Source: Argyresthia goedartella (lineage: Eukaryota > Arthropoda > Insecta > Lepidoptera > Argyresthiidae). Taken from it: 64,000 nucleotides of DNA. Shown in pieces: positions 43,609 to 54,144 of the stretch. Under the pieces are notes generated by a model. That model searched no databases, was not told the origin of the DNA, and saw nothing but the letters and a program-made list of their open reading frames with translations. The DNA lies in assembly GCA_949825045.1 (NCBI GenBank), contig OX463820.1:7328501-7392500 (forward strand), in the 5' to 3' direction. The position numbers were made by a program, and so were the translations under genes. How positions within the stretch are numbered: the stretch's first letter is position 1; every line of letters starts with the position of its first letter.

Positions 43609-44270
43609 CCACCACTCCAACTCCAAGGGAAGGACATTGGGTGGCTGCACCACGTGAAATATCTGGGGGTCACCATAGACCGCCGGCTCACGATGAAGAC
43701 CCACGTCGACAACGTCGTAAACCAGGTCCGGGCTGCACGGGCGAAACTTCGTCCACTCCTGGACTCCGGCCTCCCCCTGCGGTCGAAGCTCGGGATCTAT
43801 AAAACGTACATCAGGTCCCGCCTCACGTATGCCTCGCCGGCATGGTACGTCCTCTGCTCGGAGTCCAACAAGAAGAGACTCCGGGCCCAAGAAAACCTCT
43901 CCTTGCGTACCATCGTCGGCGCGCCTCGCTACGTGAGGAACGCAACGATCGCGAGGGACCTAGGATTGGAGACACTGGACAAGTTCGTCCAGAGGCTGGC
44001 GACGAACATGTTCGCACGAGCGGACGGCTCTCAACACCCGCTGTTGCGAGACCTGGCGCCATACCATGCGCGCCCGCCTGACCATCGCCGCCTACCCCGA
44101 GACCTGGTTGCCGAGCCGGCAGCACCCCTAGATTGAGGCCACACAACCCGAAGAAGACCTCAGCCACCCAATGACCTGGCCGTAGTCACGGCCAGCGGAA
44201 GACTCCGCGGAAGGGGGCCATTACCCCGGGACCGCAACCCCGCACCCTGGAAGGGGTGTGAGAAGATCAC
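43609..44270 (+). pseudogene. Jockey-like LINE, 3' part after Gypsy
   Basis: The coding sequence resumes in frame with LQLQGKDIGWLHHVKYLGVT, IDRRLTMKTHVDNV, then the C-terminal domain KTYIRSRLTYASPAWYVLCS and RTIVGAPRYVRNATIARDLG, and stops near 44,136. The 3' untranslated end lies near 44,270. A related fragment is inserted in another LINE at 59,040-59,575. Together with 19,160-20,309 this is one 5'-truncated element split by Gypsy. Confidence 0.88.
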
Positions 44271-44697
44271 CAAGCAAGTCCCAAAATAGACTTTAGACTC
44301 AAATCGACCGTGTAAATGGTCAGTCGCGACTCGCGGGCGATTGCTATGAGCAATTGATTGGCGCTGCCCTCGCTCGCTCTCCCGCGCTTTTGAGAACGAG
44401 AATCGGTACAACAAATGAAACCAAATTCAGTTTCAGTGCGACGACAAACACTCATGCCTGTGCGACTGTTTTTGTCGACATTTTTGAATAAAAATTATCA
44501 CGTCCTCCGCGAATTTCATCGAACCGTGTAAATTCGATTTTAACAAGCGATGCGACTGGTCAATTTCGCCGTGCGACGAGTCGCACGGCGAAATCGACCC
44601 GTGTAAAAATTATTTTTAATGGACGAACACATAGCGGGAAAGATGGAAATGTATCTACCGATCAAAACAAGTTCAAGTTAATGATCGGTTTACGCAC
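44271..44697. other. Intron DNA with a 15-bp perfect palindrome
   Basis: No gene. ATTTCGCCGTGCGAC (44,563-44,577) and its complement (44,580-44,594) flank a two-base loop. GACCGTGTAAA-type motifs recur at 44,308, 44,524 and 44,597, suggesting a degenerate MITE. Confidence 0.55.
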
Positions 44698-44970
44698 CTT
44701 TATTGGAATGTTTGGGCGTCAATCCGTTCATCCTCATCAGATTGAGCAGCAGCATGTCGGTGTGAGCCGCGGTGGACAGCTGCGGGTCATTGTCGACCCG
44801 CGAACAGCCCGCCACCAGGCCCGCCGCCCCGTCCGTGCCCGCCGGCGTCACCACCGACCCGCTGGACACAGTAGACCCGCGCCCGTGGACAGCGCACAGC
44901 AGCCGACTGAGGATCTCGGTACTGTCGTGCGACCTGGCGAGGCTCTCCACACCCTCGATGTCGTTCTCGC
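44698..44970 (-). CDS. Host gene exon
   Basis: Acceptor CTTTTTCAG precedes 44,970, and AAAG|GTGCGTAAAC is a good donor at 44,698. Phase 1 on both sides, 273 bp. It encodes ENDIEGVESLARSHDSTEIL, then SRLLCAVHGRG, a Ser/Gly/Val-rich middle and AAHTDMLLLNLMRMNGLTPK. The SRLLCAVHG piece echoes NSLLCAAGG in the tandem exon array, which may be an internal repeat of the protein. The next exon downstream is 26 kb away, beyond the nested elements. Confidence 0.82.
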
Positions 44971-45329
44971 CTGAAAAAGGGAATTATATAATGTGGTGTT
45001 ATTGCGAGAGATCGAGTCAGAACATTGTTGGGCTACTTACTGATCGATCGGGGAAACTTCGGATGCGGACCGTTTAGCGAGATAAATTAATAGTATATTC
45101 TCATGTTTTATTTGAAAAAATTAAACTAACAAGGACATAAACGATTACAAAGTCAAAACACGTTTGCAAAGAATGTAATAGGATAATTTTAAACTGAGTC
45201 AAGAAATTAAATAATCGCCTGAGAGTCTCATTTCAATATTTCACGACCTTTCATTTGGAACAATCGTTCTGTTTCATGAGTCCTCTCGAGGGTGTCGAAA
45301 ACAATAATAAATCTAAACGTCTCCGCAAC

Positions 45330-45575
45330 TGTCTTCCACGTTGCGGTCGCGGCGTGCTGGGACGCGCGCTTCGTATGGCGCGGCACGCTCGCGGCGGCGT
45401 CGGCACAGCACGTACTGCACCGGCGGGCGCTCCGCCGCCTCGTAGCCGCACGGGCCCGGCGTCGGCGCCAGAGCGCACCACGAGCACGAGCGCGAGCCCG
45501 AGCGCGAGCGCGAGCGCGAACACGACACCGACGGCGATCGGGACGCCGAGCGGGACGGGGACGACGAGCGGGACT
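45330..45575 (-). CDS. Host gene exon, RS-rich
   Basis: Acceptor CCCCCGCAG precedes 45,575. In phase 1 it encodes SRSSSPSRSASRSPSVSCSR and further Arg-Ser pairs, then GPCGYEAAERPPVQ and RRRRERAAPYEARVPARRD. The only phase-compatible donor I found is weak (GACA|GTTGCG at 45,330). It joins to give an acidic EDSENDIEG across the next exon, which supports it. The RS tract resembles SR-protein tails but could simply be low complexity. The 3' boundary is uncertain. Confidence 0.55.
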
Positions 45576-45576
45576 C

Positions 45577-45660
45577 TGCGGGGGAGTGGGGGGGGGGCGT
45601 CAGGAGGGGGAGGGGGAGGGGGAGGGGGAGGGGATGCGGCTGCTACTGCAGGCTGCATCC
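45577..45660. repeat. GGGGGA-type microsatellite in an intron
   Basis: Runs of G5-6A on the plus strand (45,583-45,635) form the polypyrimidine tract of the following acceptor on the minus strand. Confidence 0.8.
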
Positions 45661-45777
45661 CTCCCCTGCGATGGGGTTAAAGAAAGAGGTTTACAAGCAG
45701 AGCTGGTCTCATAGTTGAAGGGATAACAGGCGTGACTTTAGTTATCACATGATTATAGTGAAAGTAGTTCAACCAAC

Positions 45778-45889
45778 CGGACATTGTTTCGTCATCGACA
45801 TCGTTCTCCTCGTTCGAGTTGGAGTTGTCGTCGGCGTGGCTCGGGTGCGCTTCGTCGGTGAACACTTCCAGTTCGCTGAACATGAGATC
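45778..45889 (-). CDS. Host gene exon, acidic
   Basis: Acceptor TGGTTACAG precedes 45,889 in phase 0, matching the exon at 47,908-48,065. It encodes DLMFSELEVFTDEAHPSHAD then DNSNSNEENDVDDETMS and ends in phase 1 at TCCG|GTTGGTT. The acceptor has a poor pyrimidine tract and the donor is not ideal, but the frame agrees with both neighbours. An acidic, probably disordered segment of unknown role. Confidence 0.65.
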
Positions 45890-46106
45890 CTGTAACCACA
45901 TTTGAGCGAGTGAGACGGTCTCAAATATGCCGGAGAGCGCAACAGAGTTGTCCTGTTGCATTGTATTGCCTCGCGAGTGTTAGGCGCGATGCTTATTAAC
46001 AGACAAGGCAGAGACACGACAAGACACGGGCCACGTTTGTACGCAAATGCATTAGTTTAAGTTATGTAATGATATTGTATTACTTAGTAGGTAGTTATTT
46101 ATACGG

Positions 46107-46665
46107 GTGCATACGAGTGGAGAAAGAACCTGTACGTATGGCGTTCCGCAGGGAAGTACCCTGGGGCCAACATTATTTCTGATATACATAAATGAGCTAT
46201 CTAAAACTGATTTGCGGGGCGCTGACATCCAGATGTTAGCAGATGATACTGTCATACTTTTTCGGGGCAATACATGGGGCAGAGTGTGTCGATTGGCTGA
46301 GGATGGCATGCGAAGTGTCACTTCCTGGCTTGAAGACAGTTTGTTGACACTCAATGTTGGCAAAACTAAATTCATGTGCTTCAGCATAAACAACTCCACA
46401 AACCCTGAAATGACCGACAAACGAATCCACAAATATCCTTGCAATAGACCCAGTCCTGAGGCTTTGGGTGAAGGACGAGTATGTAACTGTTCCGCATTGG
46501 AGAGAGTTGACCATATAAAAATATCTTGGCGTAATAGTATGAGAGGAACTGTTTTCTAAAATACAGATGAAAACCTAGTTTAGTTGCCAGGACTGGCATT
46601 TAATTTTGTAATTTATGATTTGGTGAAATAAACTAAATTTCATTTCATTTCATTTCATTAAATTA
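46107..46665 (+). mobile_element. 5'-truncated LINE fragment with CATTT tail
   Basis: It encodes CTYGVPQGSTLGPTLFLIYI and MLADDTVILF, reverse transcriptase motifs 4 and 5 with an ADD catalytic box, then LNVGKTKFMCFS. The frame ends soon after, and a (CATTT)n tail runs to 46,659. Most of the element is missing. It is of the CR1/jockey group, clade not resolved. Confidence 0.8.
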
Positions 46666-46775
46666 TGTGTAACATTTTTTGTAGTAACACGAATGGTATT
46701 TATATTTAATCTCGTGTTCCCGCTTTTTCATTGCAAACGTTCATTGTTTTTTTTAATAGATTCTAAAAAAGCAAA

Positions 46776-47385
46776 AAGGCCAAGTGCGAGTCGGGCTCGC
46801 CCATGAGGGTTCAGTTGTAGCAAGTAATTATGTGACTGGATGTTTGTGTTGTAACTTTGTTTTTCATCGTGTTTTTATGAATGACAAAGTTATCTTTGCG
46901 GTTTTTAATAAATGTTTTATACCTTAAAAACTGCTTCTTTAATTTTGTTCAAAACAATTTTCGTTGAAAGTGTGTATTGAGATACACAGCATATATTTTT
47001 TGTCGATTTTTCACTCTCTTACTTCGAAAGTTAGAGGGGGGCGACACACATTTTTCCACTTTGGAAGGGTCTGTCTCATTACCGATTTACTTTGAGGAAA
47101 AATGGTATCAGTAATCTCAACGTCATTTTTAAAGACCTATCTAAAGAGACCCTACACATATAGGTTTAATGGAAAAAAAATGTGGTTTCAGTTCCATGTA
47201 TGGAATATCCCCTTTAATTATTTTAATTTTTGTATAAAAATCGTAAAGCGGTTCACAGAACACATCTACATACCAAGTTTCATCTGTGTAGTCGTAAAAG
47301 TTTCTGCATAGTTTCTGTGACATACCGACAGACAAACTTGAGGAAACTATGAGGGTTGCTTGTTTCTCTACGGAACCCTAAAAAG
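46776..47385 (+). repeat. Dispersed lepidopteran-type repeat (copy 2)
   Basis: Begins GGCCAAGTGCGAGTCGGGCT and ends CTACGGAACCCTAAAA. No coding frame. Confidence 0.65.
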
Positions 47386-47907
47386 TAAAAATACACATAC
47401 TGCCAACATTAGAAAAGTTTTAAAAACGTATCTATTGGTTTCAATTTTGTTTTTTAATAATATGACGTAACTCAATTATCGTCTACTACGCGGCCAATCG
47501 TACAAATAAAAGTAAAAAACATTCCACCCTAGGGATGAAAAAGCTATTTTTCACTCGGCTATCTACCCATGAAAATTAAACTTTTCGAACCGGAGAGATA
47601 AAATAGTACTTTTCCCACGAGTTCGCAAAGGCTTTTATATTTACGGACCGAGAAGTTTACGGCACGAGCCGAAGGCGGGGTCTTAGCGAGGTTCGTAAAG
47701 AATAGTTCCGCCTGAGAACCCAAAATCAAGCGGCGAAGGTGCTATTTTTAGCTCAGAAGTCGGAAACGTAAATTGGAGCAGCCGTACGTGATCGCCCAAA
47801 CGTCCATTTTTGACGGGCAGCCAGCGTAAAGTGATCGCCATACGAACGAAGTCCACTCGTCGGGCACGTTGGCCCAACATTGAGCCTCTAGACATTGTGT
47901 GACTCAC

Positions 47908-48065
47908 GCCAGTGTCGCTGCTGCAGTCGGAGGCGCGGTGCGAGTGCTGCGAGTGCGGCTCGGCAGGAGGCGCGCGCGCGGCCAGCTCGGGCGACGACAC
48001 GGACGTGCCCAGCAGCGCGCCCGCGGGGGGGCCGCCTGCGTCCGTGGCCGGCGTGCTGGCCACCG
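47908..48065 (-). CDS. Host gene exon
   Basis: Acceptor CCCCCCCCAG precedes 48,065 and GGC|GTGAGTCAC is a strong donor. It takes phase 1 from the array exons and ends in phase 0. It encodes ASTPATDAGGPPAGALLGTS then VSSPELAARAPPAEPHSQHS and a Ser-rich end (DCSSDTG). Low-complexity, Ser/Pro/Ala-rich. It is the first exon downstream of the tandem exon array. Confidence 0.78.
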
Positions 48066-48252
48066 CTGGGGGGGGAGAGGATTACTCTTAGTAGGTTCTT
48101 GAGTAGAGTACTTTACTTTATAGTTTATTGCAAGAAAACAGAAGATACAGATACATCAACATTGAAAATACATCTACAAAGGCTTATCTTTAAAAATAAG
48201 TTTTTGTAGCAATACCAGGGAAGTATATTAGCTGCTATACAAGCTGCCTCGC

Positions 48253-48330
48253 GCTCGCGGGGCAGCTTGCACACGGCGCGGCCACCGGCGGCGCACAGCA
48301 GCGAGTTGAGGCTCTCTAGAGCCATGCTGT
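48253..48330 (-). pseudogene. Truncated array exon 8
   Basis: Starts like the others but diverges after CGCGAGCGCGAG into unrelated sequence with no matching donor. Probably skipped, so it marks the edge of the amplification. Confidence 0.7.
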
Positions 48331-48382
48331 CTGTGAGTACCATGTAAGGCACACAGATGTTCCTATTCCACAGTGCACGTAC

Positions 48383-48490
48383 CAGTAAGCGCACTGTTGC
48401 GGTCTCGCTCGCGCTCGCGGGGCAGCTTGCACACGGCGCGGCCACCGGCGGCGCACAGCAGCGAGTTGAGGCTCTCTAGAGCCATGCTGT
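48383..48490 (-). CDS. Host gene array exon 7
   Basis: Same unit, ESL type, last complete copy. Phase 1 at its donor matches the next exon at 47,908-48,065. Confidence 0.75.
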
Positions 48491-48542
48491 CTGTGAGTAC
48501 CATGTAAGGCACACAGATGTTCCTATTCCACAGTGCACGCAC

Positions 48543-48650
48543 CAGTAAGCGCACTGTTGCGGTCTCGCTCGCGCTCGCGGGGCAGCTTGCACACGGCGCG
48601 GCCACCGGCGGCGCACAGCAGCGAGTTGAGGCTCACTAGAGCCATGCTGT
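48543..48650 (-). CDS. Host gene array exon 6
   Basis: Same unit, VSL type. Its donor reads CTG|GTGCGTGC instead of GTACGTGC, still a valid donor. Confidence 0.75.
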
Positions 48651-48702
48651 CTGTGAGTACCATGTAAGGCACACAGATGTTCCTATTCCACAGTGCACGT
48701 AC

Positions 48703-48810
48703 CAGCAAGCGCACTGTTGCGGTCTCGCTCGCACTCGCGGGGCAGCTTGCACACGGCGCGGCCACCGGCGGCGCACAGCAGCGAGTTGAGGCTCTCTAGA
48801 GCCATGCTGT
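48703..48810 (-). CDS. Host gene array exon 5
   Basis: Same unit with PRECERDR in place of PRERERDR and NSALA in place of NSALT, one base change each. Confidence 0.75.
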
Positions 48811-48862
48811 CTGTGAGTACCATGTAAGGCACACAGATGTTCCTATTCCACAGTGCACGTAC

Positions 48863-48970
48863 CAGTAAGCGCACTGTTGCGGTCTCGCTCGCGCTCGCGG
48901 GGCAGCTTGCACACGGCGCGGCCACCGGCGGCGCACAGCAGCGAGTTGAGGCTCTCTAGAGCCATGCTGT
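48863..48970 (-). CDS. Host gene array exon 4
   Basis: Same 36-codon unit, ESL type, donor and acceptor intact. Confidence 0.75.
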
Positions 48971-49022
48971 CTGTGAGTACCATGTAAGGCACACAGATGT
49001 TCCTATTCCACAGTGCACGTAC

Positions 49023-49130
49023 CAGTAAGCGCACTGTTGCGGTCTCGCTCGCGCTCGCGGGGCAGCTTGCACACGGCGCGGCCACCGGCGGCGCACAGCA
49101 GCGAGTTGAGGCTCTCTAGAGCCATGCTGT
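49023..49130 (-). CDS. Host gene array exon 3
   Basis: Same 36-codon unit, ESL type, donor and acceptor identical to its neighbours. Confidence 0.75.
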
Positions 49131-49182
49131 CTGTGAGTACCATGTAAGGCACACAGATGTTCCTATTCCACAGTGCACGTAC

Positions 49183-49290
49183 CAGTAAGCGCACTGTTGC
49201 GGTCTCGCTCGCGCTCGCGGGGCAGCTTGCACACGGCGCGGCCACCGGCGGCGCACAGCAGCGAGTTGAGGCTCACTAGAGCCATGCTGT
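49183..49290 (-). CDS. Host gene array exon 2 (108 bp)
   Basis: Encodes DSMALVSLNSLLCAAGGRAV through CKLPRERERDRNSALT, 36 codons, phase 1 at both ends. Of the VSL type. The 52-bp intron before it is 49,291-49,342. Confidence 0.78.
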
Positions 49291-49342
49291 CTGTGAGTAC
49301 CATGTAAGGCACACAGATGTTCCTATTCCACAGTGCACGTAC

Positions 49343-49482
49343 CAGTAAGCGCACTGTTGCGGTCTCGCTCGCGCTCGCGGGGCAGCTTGCACACGGCGCG
49401 GCCACCGGCGGCGCACAGCAGCGAGTTGAGGCTCACTAGAGCAATGCTGTTGACGCCGCCCACGTGGAGCGAGTTCGCCGAC
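49343..49482 (-). CDS. Host gene array exon 1 (unique 5' part)
   Basis: Acceptor TTTACCGGCAG gives phase 2, matching the exon at 55,004-55,130. It encodes SANSLHVGGVNSIALVSLNS then LLCAAGGRAVCKLPRERERD and NSALT, ending in phase 1. Its 5' third (SANSLHVGGVN) is unique, so this looks like the founder exon from which the downstream copies were made, most copies replacing VNSIALV by TDSMALE. Confidence 0.8.
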
Positions 49483-49571
49483 CTGCCGGTAAACGTGGTA
49501 GGTGAGTATATCTTGATCAAAGAAGGAGGTAAAAGGTATAGTTGTCTCTTACATTTGATGTCCCGGCAAGG

Positions 49572-49698
49572 TTAATTCGAAGCAACTGCAAAGGTTTTGC
49601 TATTGCAGTTTAACTACCGATTAAGTGCGCTGGTCGATTCGAAGCAACTGCACAGGTTTTGCTATTGCAGCTTAATTAGCAAATAAGTCACTGGTCGA
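49572..49698. repeat. ~63-bp tandem duplication
   Basis: Two units share ATTCGAAGCAACTGCA, AGGTTTTGCTATTGCAG and a CTGGTCGA end. Intronic, beside the array. Confidence 0.8.
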
Positions 49699-49953
49699 AT
49701 CAAATCGAACTGTCTGTTAAGCTGGCGCCAGAAACATTCAAACATTTGATCACATCTATGAATACTTTGAACACACATTGGAACACATATTGTCGCATCC
49801 TGCCAGACATGTTTTGCAAACATTTGTGTTCACTGTATACTGGTAGACGACAAACAAGATAGACGTAGATTTTTTAACTTTAACACTTATATAGAACAAG
49901 GTATATAAGGAAAAACCATTTTTATTCGGACCCACGCGTCATTAAGCAATTTT

Positions 49954-50129
49954 TATTGAAGTAAAAGTTTGGTTGCTAGTGGCTACAAGCCTATGTTATT
50001 CTGTGTCAGTGAAAATTGAAAATTTCGCAATGTTTGTTTACTAAATCTGTTTTGATCTTTTGTGGTTTTAATAAAGCTTAATTTGAATAAAATAAGTCTT
50101 CATACTTCTGCCGACTATCACCGCCAAGT
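49954..50129 (+). repeat. Copia 5' LTR
   Basis: 176 bp, TATTGAAGTAAAAG to CACCGCCAAGT. The ends depart from TG...CA if the ATTTT repeat is taken as the true target. A TGAAG...CGCCA boundary would restore TG...CA but loses the target repeat. Confidence 0.85.
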
Positions 50130-50147
50130 GGTTATGGGCCCAGTACC
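50130..50147 (+). promoter_or_regulatory. Copia primer-binding site (initiator tRNA-Met half)
   Basis: GGTTATGGGCCCAGTACC directly follows the LTR. It matches the form used by Drosophila copia, which primes from an internal, cleaved initiator methionine tRNA. Confidence 0.85.
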
Positions 50148-50163
50148 CAGAAGTTAAATAAAA

Positions 50164-50985
50164 ATGGAGCTTCACAAAATTCAAATTCCGAAACTTGCTG
50201 GCCACAATTGGGTGTCATGGAAGTACCGGATGCTGGCCTTATTAAGAGGTACAGAGGGACTCATGAATATTGTGAAGGGAAAAACACAAAAGCCAGCGAA
50301 ACCCGCAGAAGGAAGCGGTGACGCAGAAACGGAGAGGTATAACAAGAGTCTGCGAGAGTTTACGAAGTTAGAGAGTACAGCTTTGCTCTTGATAACTGGA
50401 AACGTAACGGACGAAACACTGTACAAAGTGATCAGACTGTCTACGCCTAAGGAAGTTTGGGATGAATTCCATAGACTGTACGAGGGTCCGAATGAAGGCC
50501 GACTCTACGATCTTAGCTTGGATTTCTTCAAACTTAAAAGGGAGTTATCAGATGACATTGCAACTCACATCTCAAAAGTTAAAAACTTATGGTACTGTCT
50601 TAAGGAAGAGTTACTAAAAGAAGAAAACGTGGAGCTGCCCGAAGTTCTTCTAATATGTAAGATACTGGACACTCTACCAGAAACATATTTTTCATTTAAG
50701 TCGAGTTGGCTTTTAATGTCGAAGAACGATAGAACAGTAGACAATATCACGGGTCAGCTATGTGCACATGAGAAGGCGCTGAACACTAAGATGGCAGTAT
50801 CTGAGTCTAGTGAGGCTGCGCTTTATGCAAGGACAAATAAACAAGCTGTTAAGGGAACAAAGTATAAGTTCAAATGTTTCATTTGTAAGGAACCAGGTCA
50901 TTTGAAAAGGGATTGCCCGAAGGCTGGCAAAAATAGGGAGGAAAGAGCTCAAAGTGCCAATATGGTGTTACTGACAGTGAACTGA
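50164..50985 (+). CDS. Copia gag
   Basis: 273 codons from ATG 50,164: IPKLAGHNWVSWKYRMLALL, then the UBN2-type Copia gag core (SLDFFKLKRELSDDIATHIS, LPETYFSFKSSWLL), and one CCHC knuckle CFICKEPGHLKRDC near residue 240. It ends in TGA at 50,983, and pol continues in another frame, whereas Copia elements normally use one frame. So either this stop is a lesion or frames are shifted near 50,980. It forms the particle and binds RNA. Confidence 0.88.
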   Translation: MELHKIQIPKLAGHNWVSWKYRMLALLRGTEGLMNIVKGKTQKPAKPAEGSGDAETERYNKSLREFTKLESTALLLITGNVTDETLYKVIRLSTPKEVWDEFHRLYEGPNEGRLYDLSLDFFKLKRELSDDIATHISKVKNLWYCLKEELLKEENVELPEVLLICKILDTLPETYFSFKSSWLLMSKNDRTVDNITGQLCAHEKALNTKMAVSESSEAALYARTNKQAVKGTKYKFKCFICKEPGHLKRDCPKAGKNREERAQSANMVLLTVN

Positions 50986-53900
50986 CGGATTCTGTCACTG
51001 ATCGTGATGAATGGTATGTAGATAACGGGGCTACACATCATGTTACGATGCGAGGAGATCTATTTCAAGATTTTGAATTCTTTGGAGGAAGTCACACAGT
51101 AACTACGGCAGACGGGAATGTGATAAAGGCTGTTGGGCAAGGCACAGTCTAGTTAGAAGCCAATGTTGGCGGACAAATTGAGATCCTCACCCTAGGAAAT
51201 GTGTGGTATGTTCCTCAGATTAGCAAGAACCTGTTTTCTGTGCTGAGCGCACAAGATAAAAATCCCATGAGCATATTTGAATCACGGGTTACGACGTGTT
51301 CCTTAAAGGTCAACGGCAAGATTGTCTTAACAGGAAAAAGACAGAGGTTTGGTAGTTTGTACAAGATAGACTGGAAAACCATATGCCCTGTTGTTTCAGT
51401 CAACCTTATTGAGCATAAAGATACGCTGCAACTATATCATGAGCGTATGGGACATCAAGACAAAAGACATGTCAAACGATTGATAGAGAAGGAGCTAGGA
51501 GTTAAGACGTCAAACAGTGGAGAGCTGTGCGAAGTGTGCGAACTTTGCCAAGGCGCACAGAAGGCCATTTGGCACTCGAGAAAAGGCTACGGAGCCCGGT
51601 GAGCGAATTCACTCAGATGTCTGTGGGCCCTTCCCGTCTAGCAACTCTGGATATCGATATTTCGAGTTGTTCAAGGACGAACATACAAGATACAGATATG
51701 TATATTTCCTCAAACAAAAATCCGACGTCTATAAAAATTTGAAACTTATGTTGTCTGAAGCCAGGAACGCTGGAAACATCATTAAGGAATTTTTAAGTGA
51801 CAACGGCGGTGAGTTTGATAACAAAAGTGTACGAGATCTACTCGAAGAGAACGGTATAAAACAAAGGCTCGTCATGCCGTACACACCAGAACAAAATGGG
51901 TGTAGCGAAAGGGAAAATCGCACAATAGTTGAATCTGCAAGAGCCATGATGCATGCACATGAAGAGATGCCTCAGAAGTTATGGGCCGAAGTGGTAAATT
52001 CTGCTGTTTATGTAATTAACAGGACAGGACCTACCACCATAGAGGACAAGTCACCACATGAGCTTTGGTTTAATAAGAAGCCTCGAATAAAGCATTTGAG
52101 AATCATCGGCTGTACCTGCTATGCGCATATACCAAAGCAGAGTAGAAAGAAACTGCAAAAGAAGGCTACACGGTGCATTTTGATTGGCTACGATAACGAC
52201 GACAGGTACAGGCTTTTCGACTCCAAAAATCAAAAACTGGTAAGGTCGAGAGACGTCATCTTTGACGAGAGAGCATTAGATACCTCGATGGATACACACT
52301 CAAAAATCGATACAGTTTGTGATGAGGAAAATGGGATTGAAGTAGGTCTTGCAAGAATTCCTTTGACAGGTAATGAACAAAATATTCCTATGATGTCCAA
52401 CAACGTTGATAATGAAGAGAATGACGGTGATAGAGAAGAGTTTCATGACGCTGAAAACGATGAACAGTCTATTGAATCGGGGGAAAATGTTGGTAATGCT
52501 GATGACGATGATGGACTTGTTCTGGAAGAAGTGATGGAACAGATGGTGCTTCGTGACCGGTCTTTGTTGCGACCACCAGATCGATTCAAAGACTTTGTGA
52601 TGAATGTGTTGGGATATTACGAACCAGAGTCATATAAAGATGCGATTAAAAGCTCTGAGAGAGAGTTTTGGCAAAAAGCCATGGCCAGTGAACTTAAAAT
52701 CACTAGAGGAGAATGGCACGTGGGAGCTTAGAATCCTTCCTAAAGGAAGAAAAGCCATTCCATGTAAGTGGGTTTTTAGGGTGAAGACAAATGCTGATGG
52801 CTCGATAGATAAATATAAAGCAAGATTAGTCGTAAAAGGTTTTCATCAAAAGAAAGGAGTCGACTATGAACAGACTTTTAGCCCGGTAACCAGAATGGGT
52901 ACCGTTCGCTCTATGCTGAGTGTAGCAGCTAGCGAAGGATTTGCGATGCTCCAGTTCGATATCACAACTGCCTTTCTTTATGGCTCTCTGGATGAAGAGA
53001 TTTTCATGAAACAACCGGAAGGCTATGATGACGGCTCCGGTCGAGTATGTCTTTTAAAGAAGAGTCTTTATGGGTTGAAACAGGCACCGAGATGCTGGAA
53101 CCGGTGTATATTAGATTTCTTTAAAGAAATAGGCTTCAAGTCAAGTGAAGCAGATCCTTGTCTTTTGATAAGAGAAAAAGCAGGTGGAAAAGTAATCTGG
53201 CGTTGTATGTAGACGATGGCCTTGTGGCAGGTTCCACTCAAGAGCTAATTCAAGAAATGATTGAGGAGCTCAAGAGGCGTTACAAAGTCACCATAAAGCC
53301 TGTCTCATATTTTTTAGGGATAGAGATAGAAAGCAGAGGAGACGGAATTAAGATTTTCCAAACATCTTATGTACAGCAAATCCTGAAGAAATTCGGAATG
53401 GATAGTTGCAAACCAGTCTCGACGCCGATTGTGAAAGATTGTACATATAGTGAAAAAGTAGATATTAGTTATATGAAAAATAACTACAGGCAAATTGTTG
53501 GGGCTTTGGCCTACCTGATGGTATGCACCAGACCAGATATTGCATACGCAGTAAGTATTGTTTCAAGAAGTCTGGAGAAACCAGAAGAGGTAGACTGCAT
53601 TCGCTTGAAACGCATAATGCGCTATCTACAGTACACACCAGATTTAGGCATCATGTATAAAAAGGACTACAAGAAACTCTCGAATGCTTTAGTGATGCTG
53701 ATCATGCAGGGGACCCTAGCACGGGGAGATCCACGAGTGGGGTGTTATGCATGTACGCGGGTGGTGCAACGACATGGCTTAGCCAAAGACAGGCAAGTGT
53801 GGCGATATCGACCACGGAGGCAGAGATCGTAGCTGCCAGTGAAGGAGCCAGGGAAGCCATATGGCTGTCTCGACTTTTGAGCGATCTAGGGGCTCTCAAG

Positions 53901-54137
53901 GAGACACCATGCTTGAGAGTAGACAACGAAGCCGCAATAAGGCTGGCCGAAAACCCTGAATTTCACCGGCGGACTAAACATATACGGGTCCGACACTTTT
54001 TTATAAGAGAGCTGGTGACCAATGGTGAGATACTTGTCAACAAGGTATCCAGTGAGGACCAGCTGGCTGACATTTTCACAAAGCCACTCCCAAGACCCCG
54101 GGTTAGAAAGATCTCAGAACTCATAGGTCTTTGTTGA
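50986..54137 (+). pseudogene. Copia pol (protease, integrase, RT, RNase H)
   Basis: The protease motif is WYVDNGATHHV near 51,012 (DNGA in place of the usual DSGA), with an in-frame TAG at 51,150. The GAG-pre-integrase domain has YHERMGHQ. Integrase has HSDVCGPFPSSNSGYRY, LSDNGGEFDNK and CSERENR (DDE triad). RT has KWVFRVKTNADGSIDKYKAR, QFDITTAFLYG and LALYVDDGLVAGS. RNase H has SISTTEAEIVAASEGAREA-type sequence and KHIRVRHFFIRE. The frame changes at about 51,540, 52,700, 53,200 and 53,740, so no full polyprotein is possible as read. Confidence 0.9.
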
Positions 54138-54144
54138 GAGGAGA
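54136..54144 (+). promoter_or_regulatory. Copia polypurine tract
   Basis: GAGAGGAGA immediately before the 3' LTR. Confidence 0.75.

Larger units (their letters stand above)
48253..49482 (-). repeat. Tandem exon-intron array, 160-bp period
   Basis: Seven near-identical 160-bp units, each a 108-bp exon plus a 52-bp intron, lie downstream of a unique first exon. Divergence between copies is only a few bases (for example CTCTAGAG versus CTCACTAG on the plus strand). Each unit has acceptor TACTCACAG and donor CTG|GTACGTGC. The individual frames that stop in each intron are artefacts of reading through. Confidence 0.9.

Noticed and set aside
45255..45714. 140-codon frames on the plus strand
   Set aside because: GC-rich RS exon and microsatellite read on the opposite strand.
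48363..49405. Six separate 80-residue genes with the same sequence
   Set aside because: They are one repeated exon read through its 52-bp intron. Splice sites and phases explain the pattern better.
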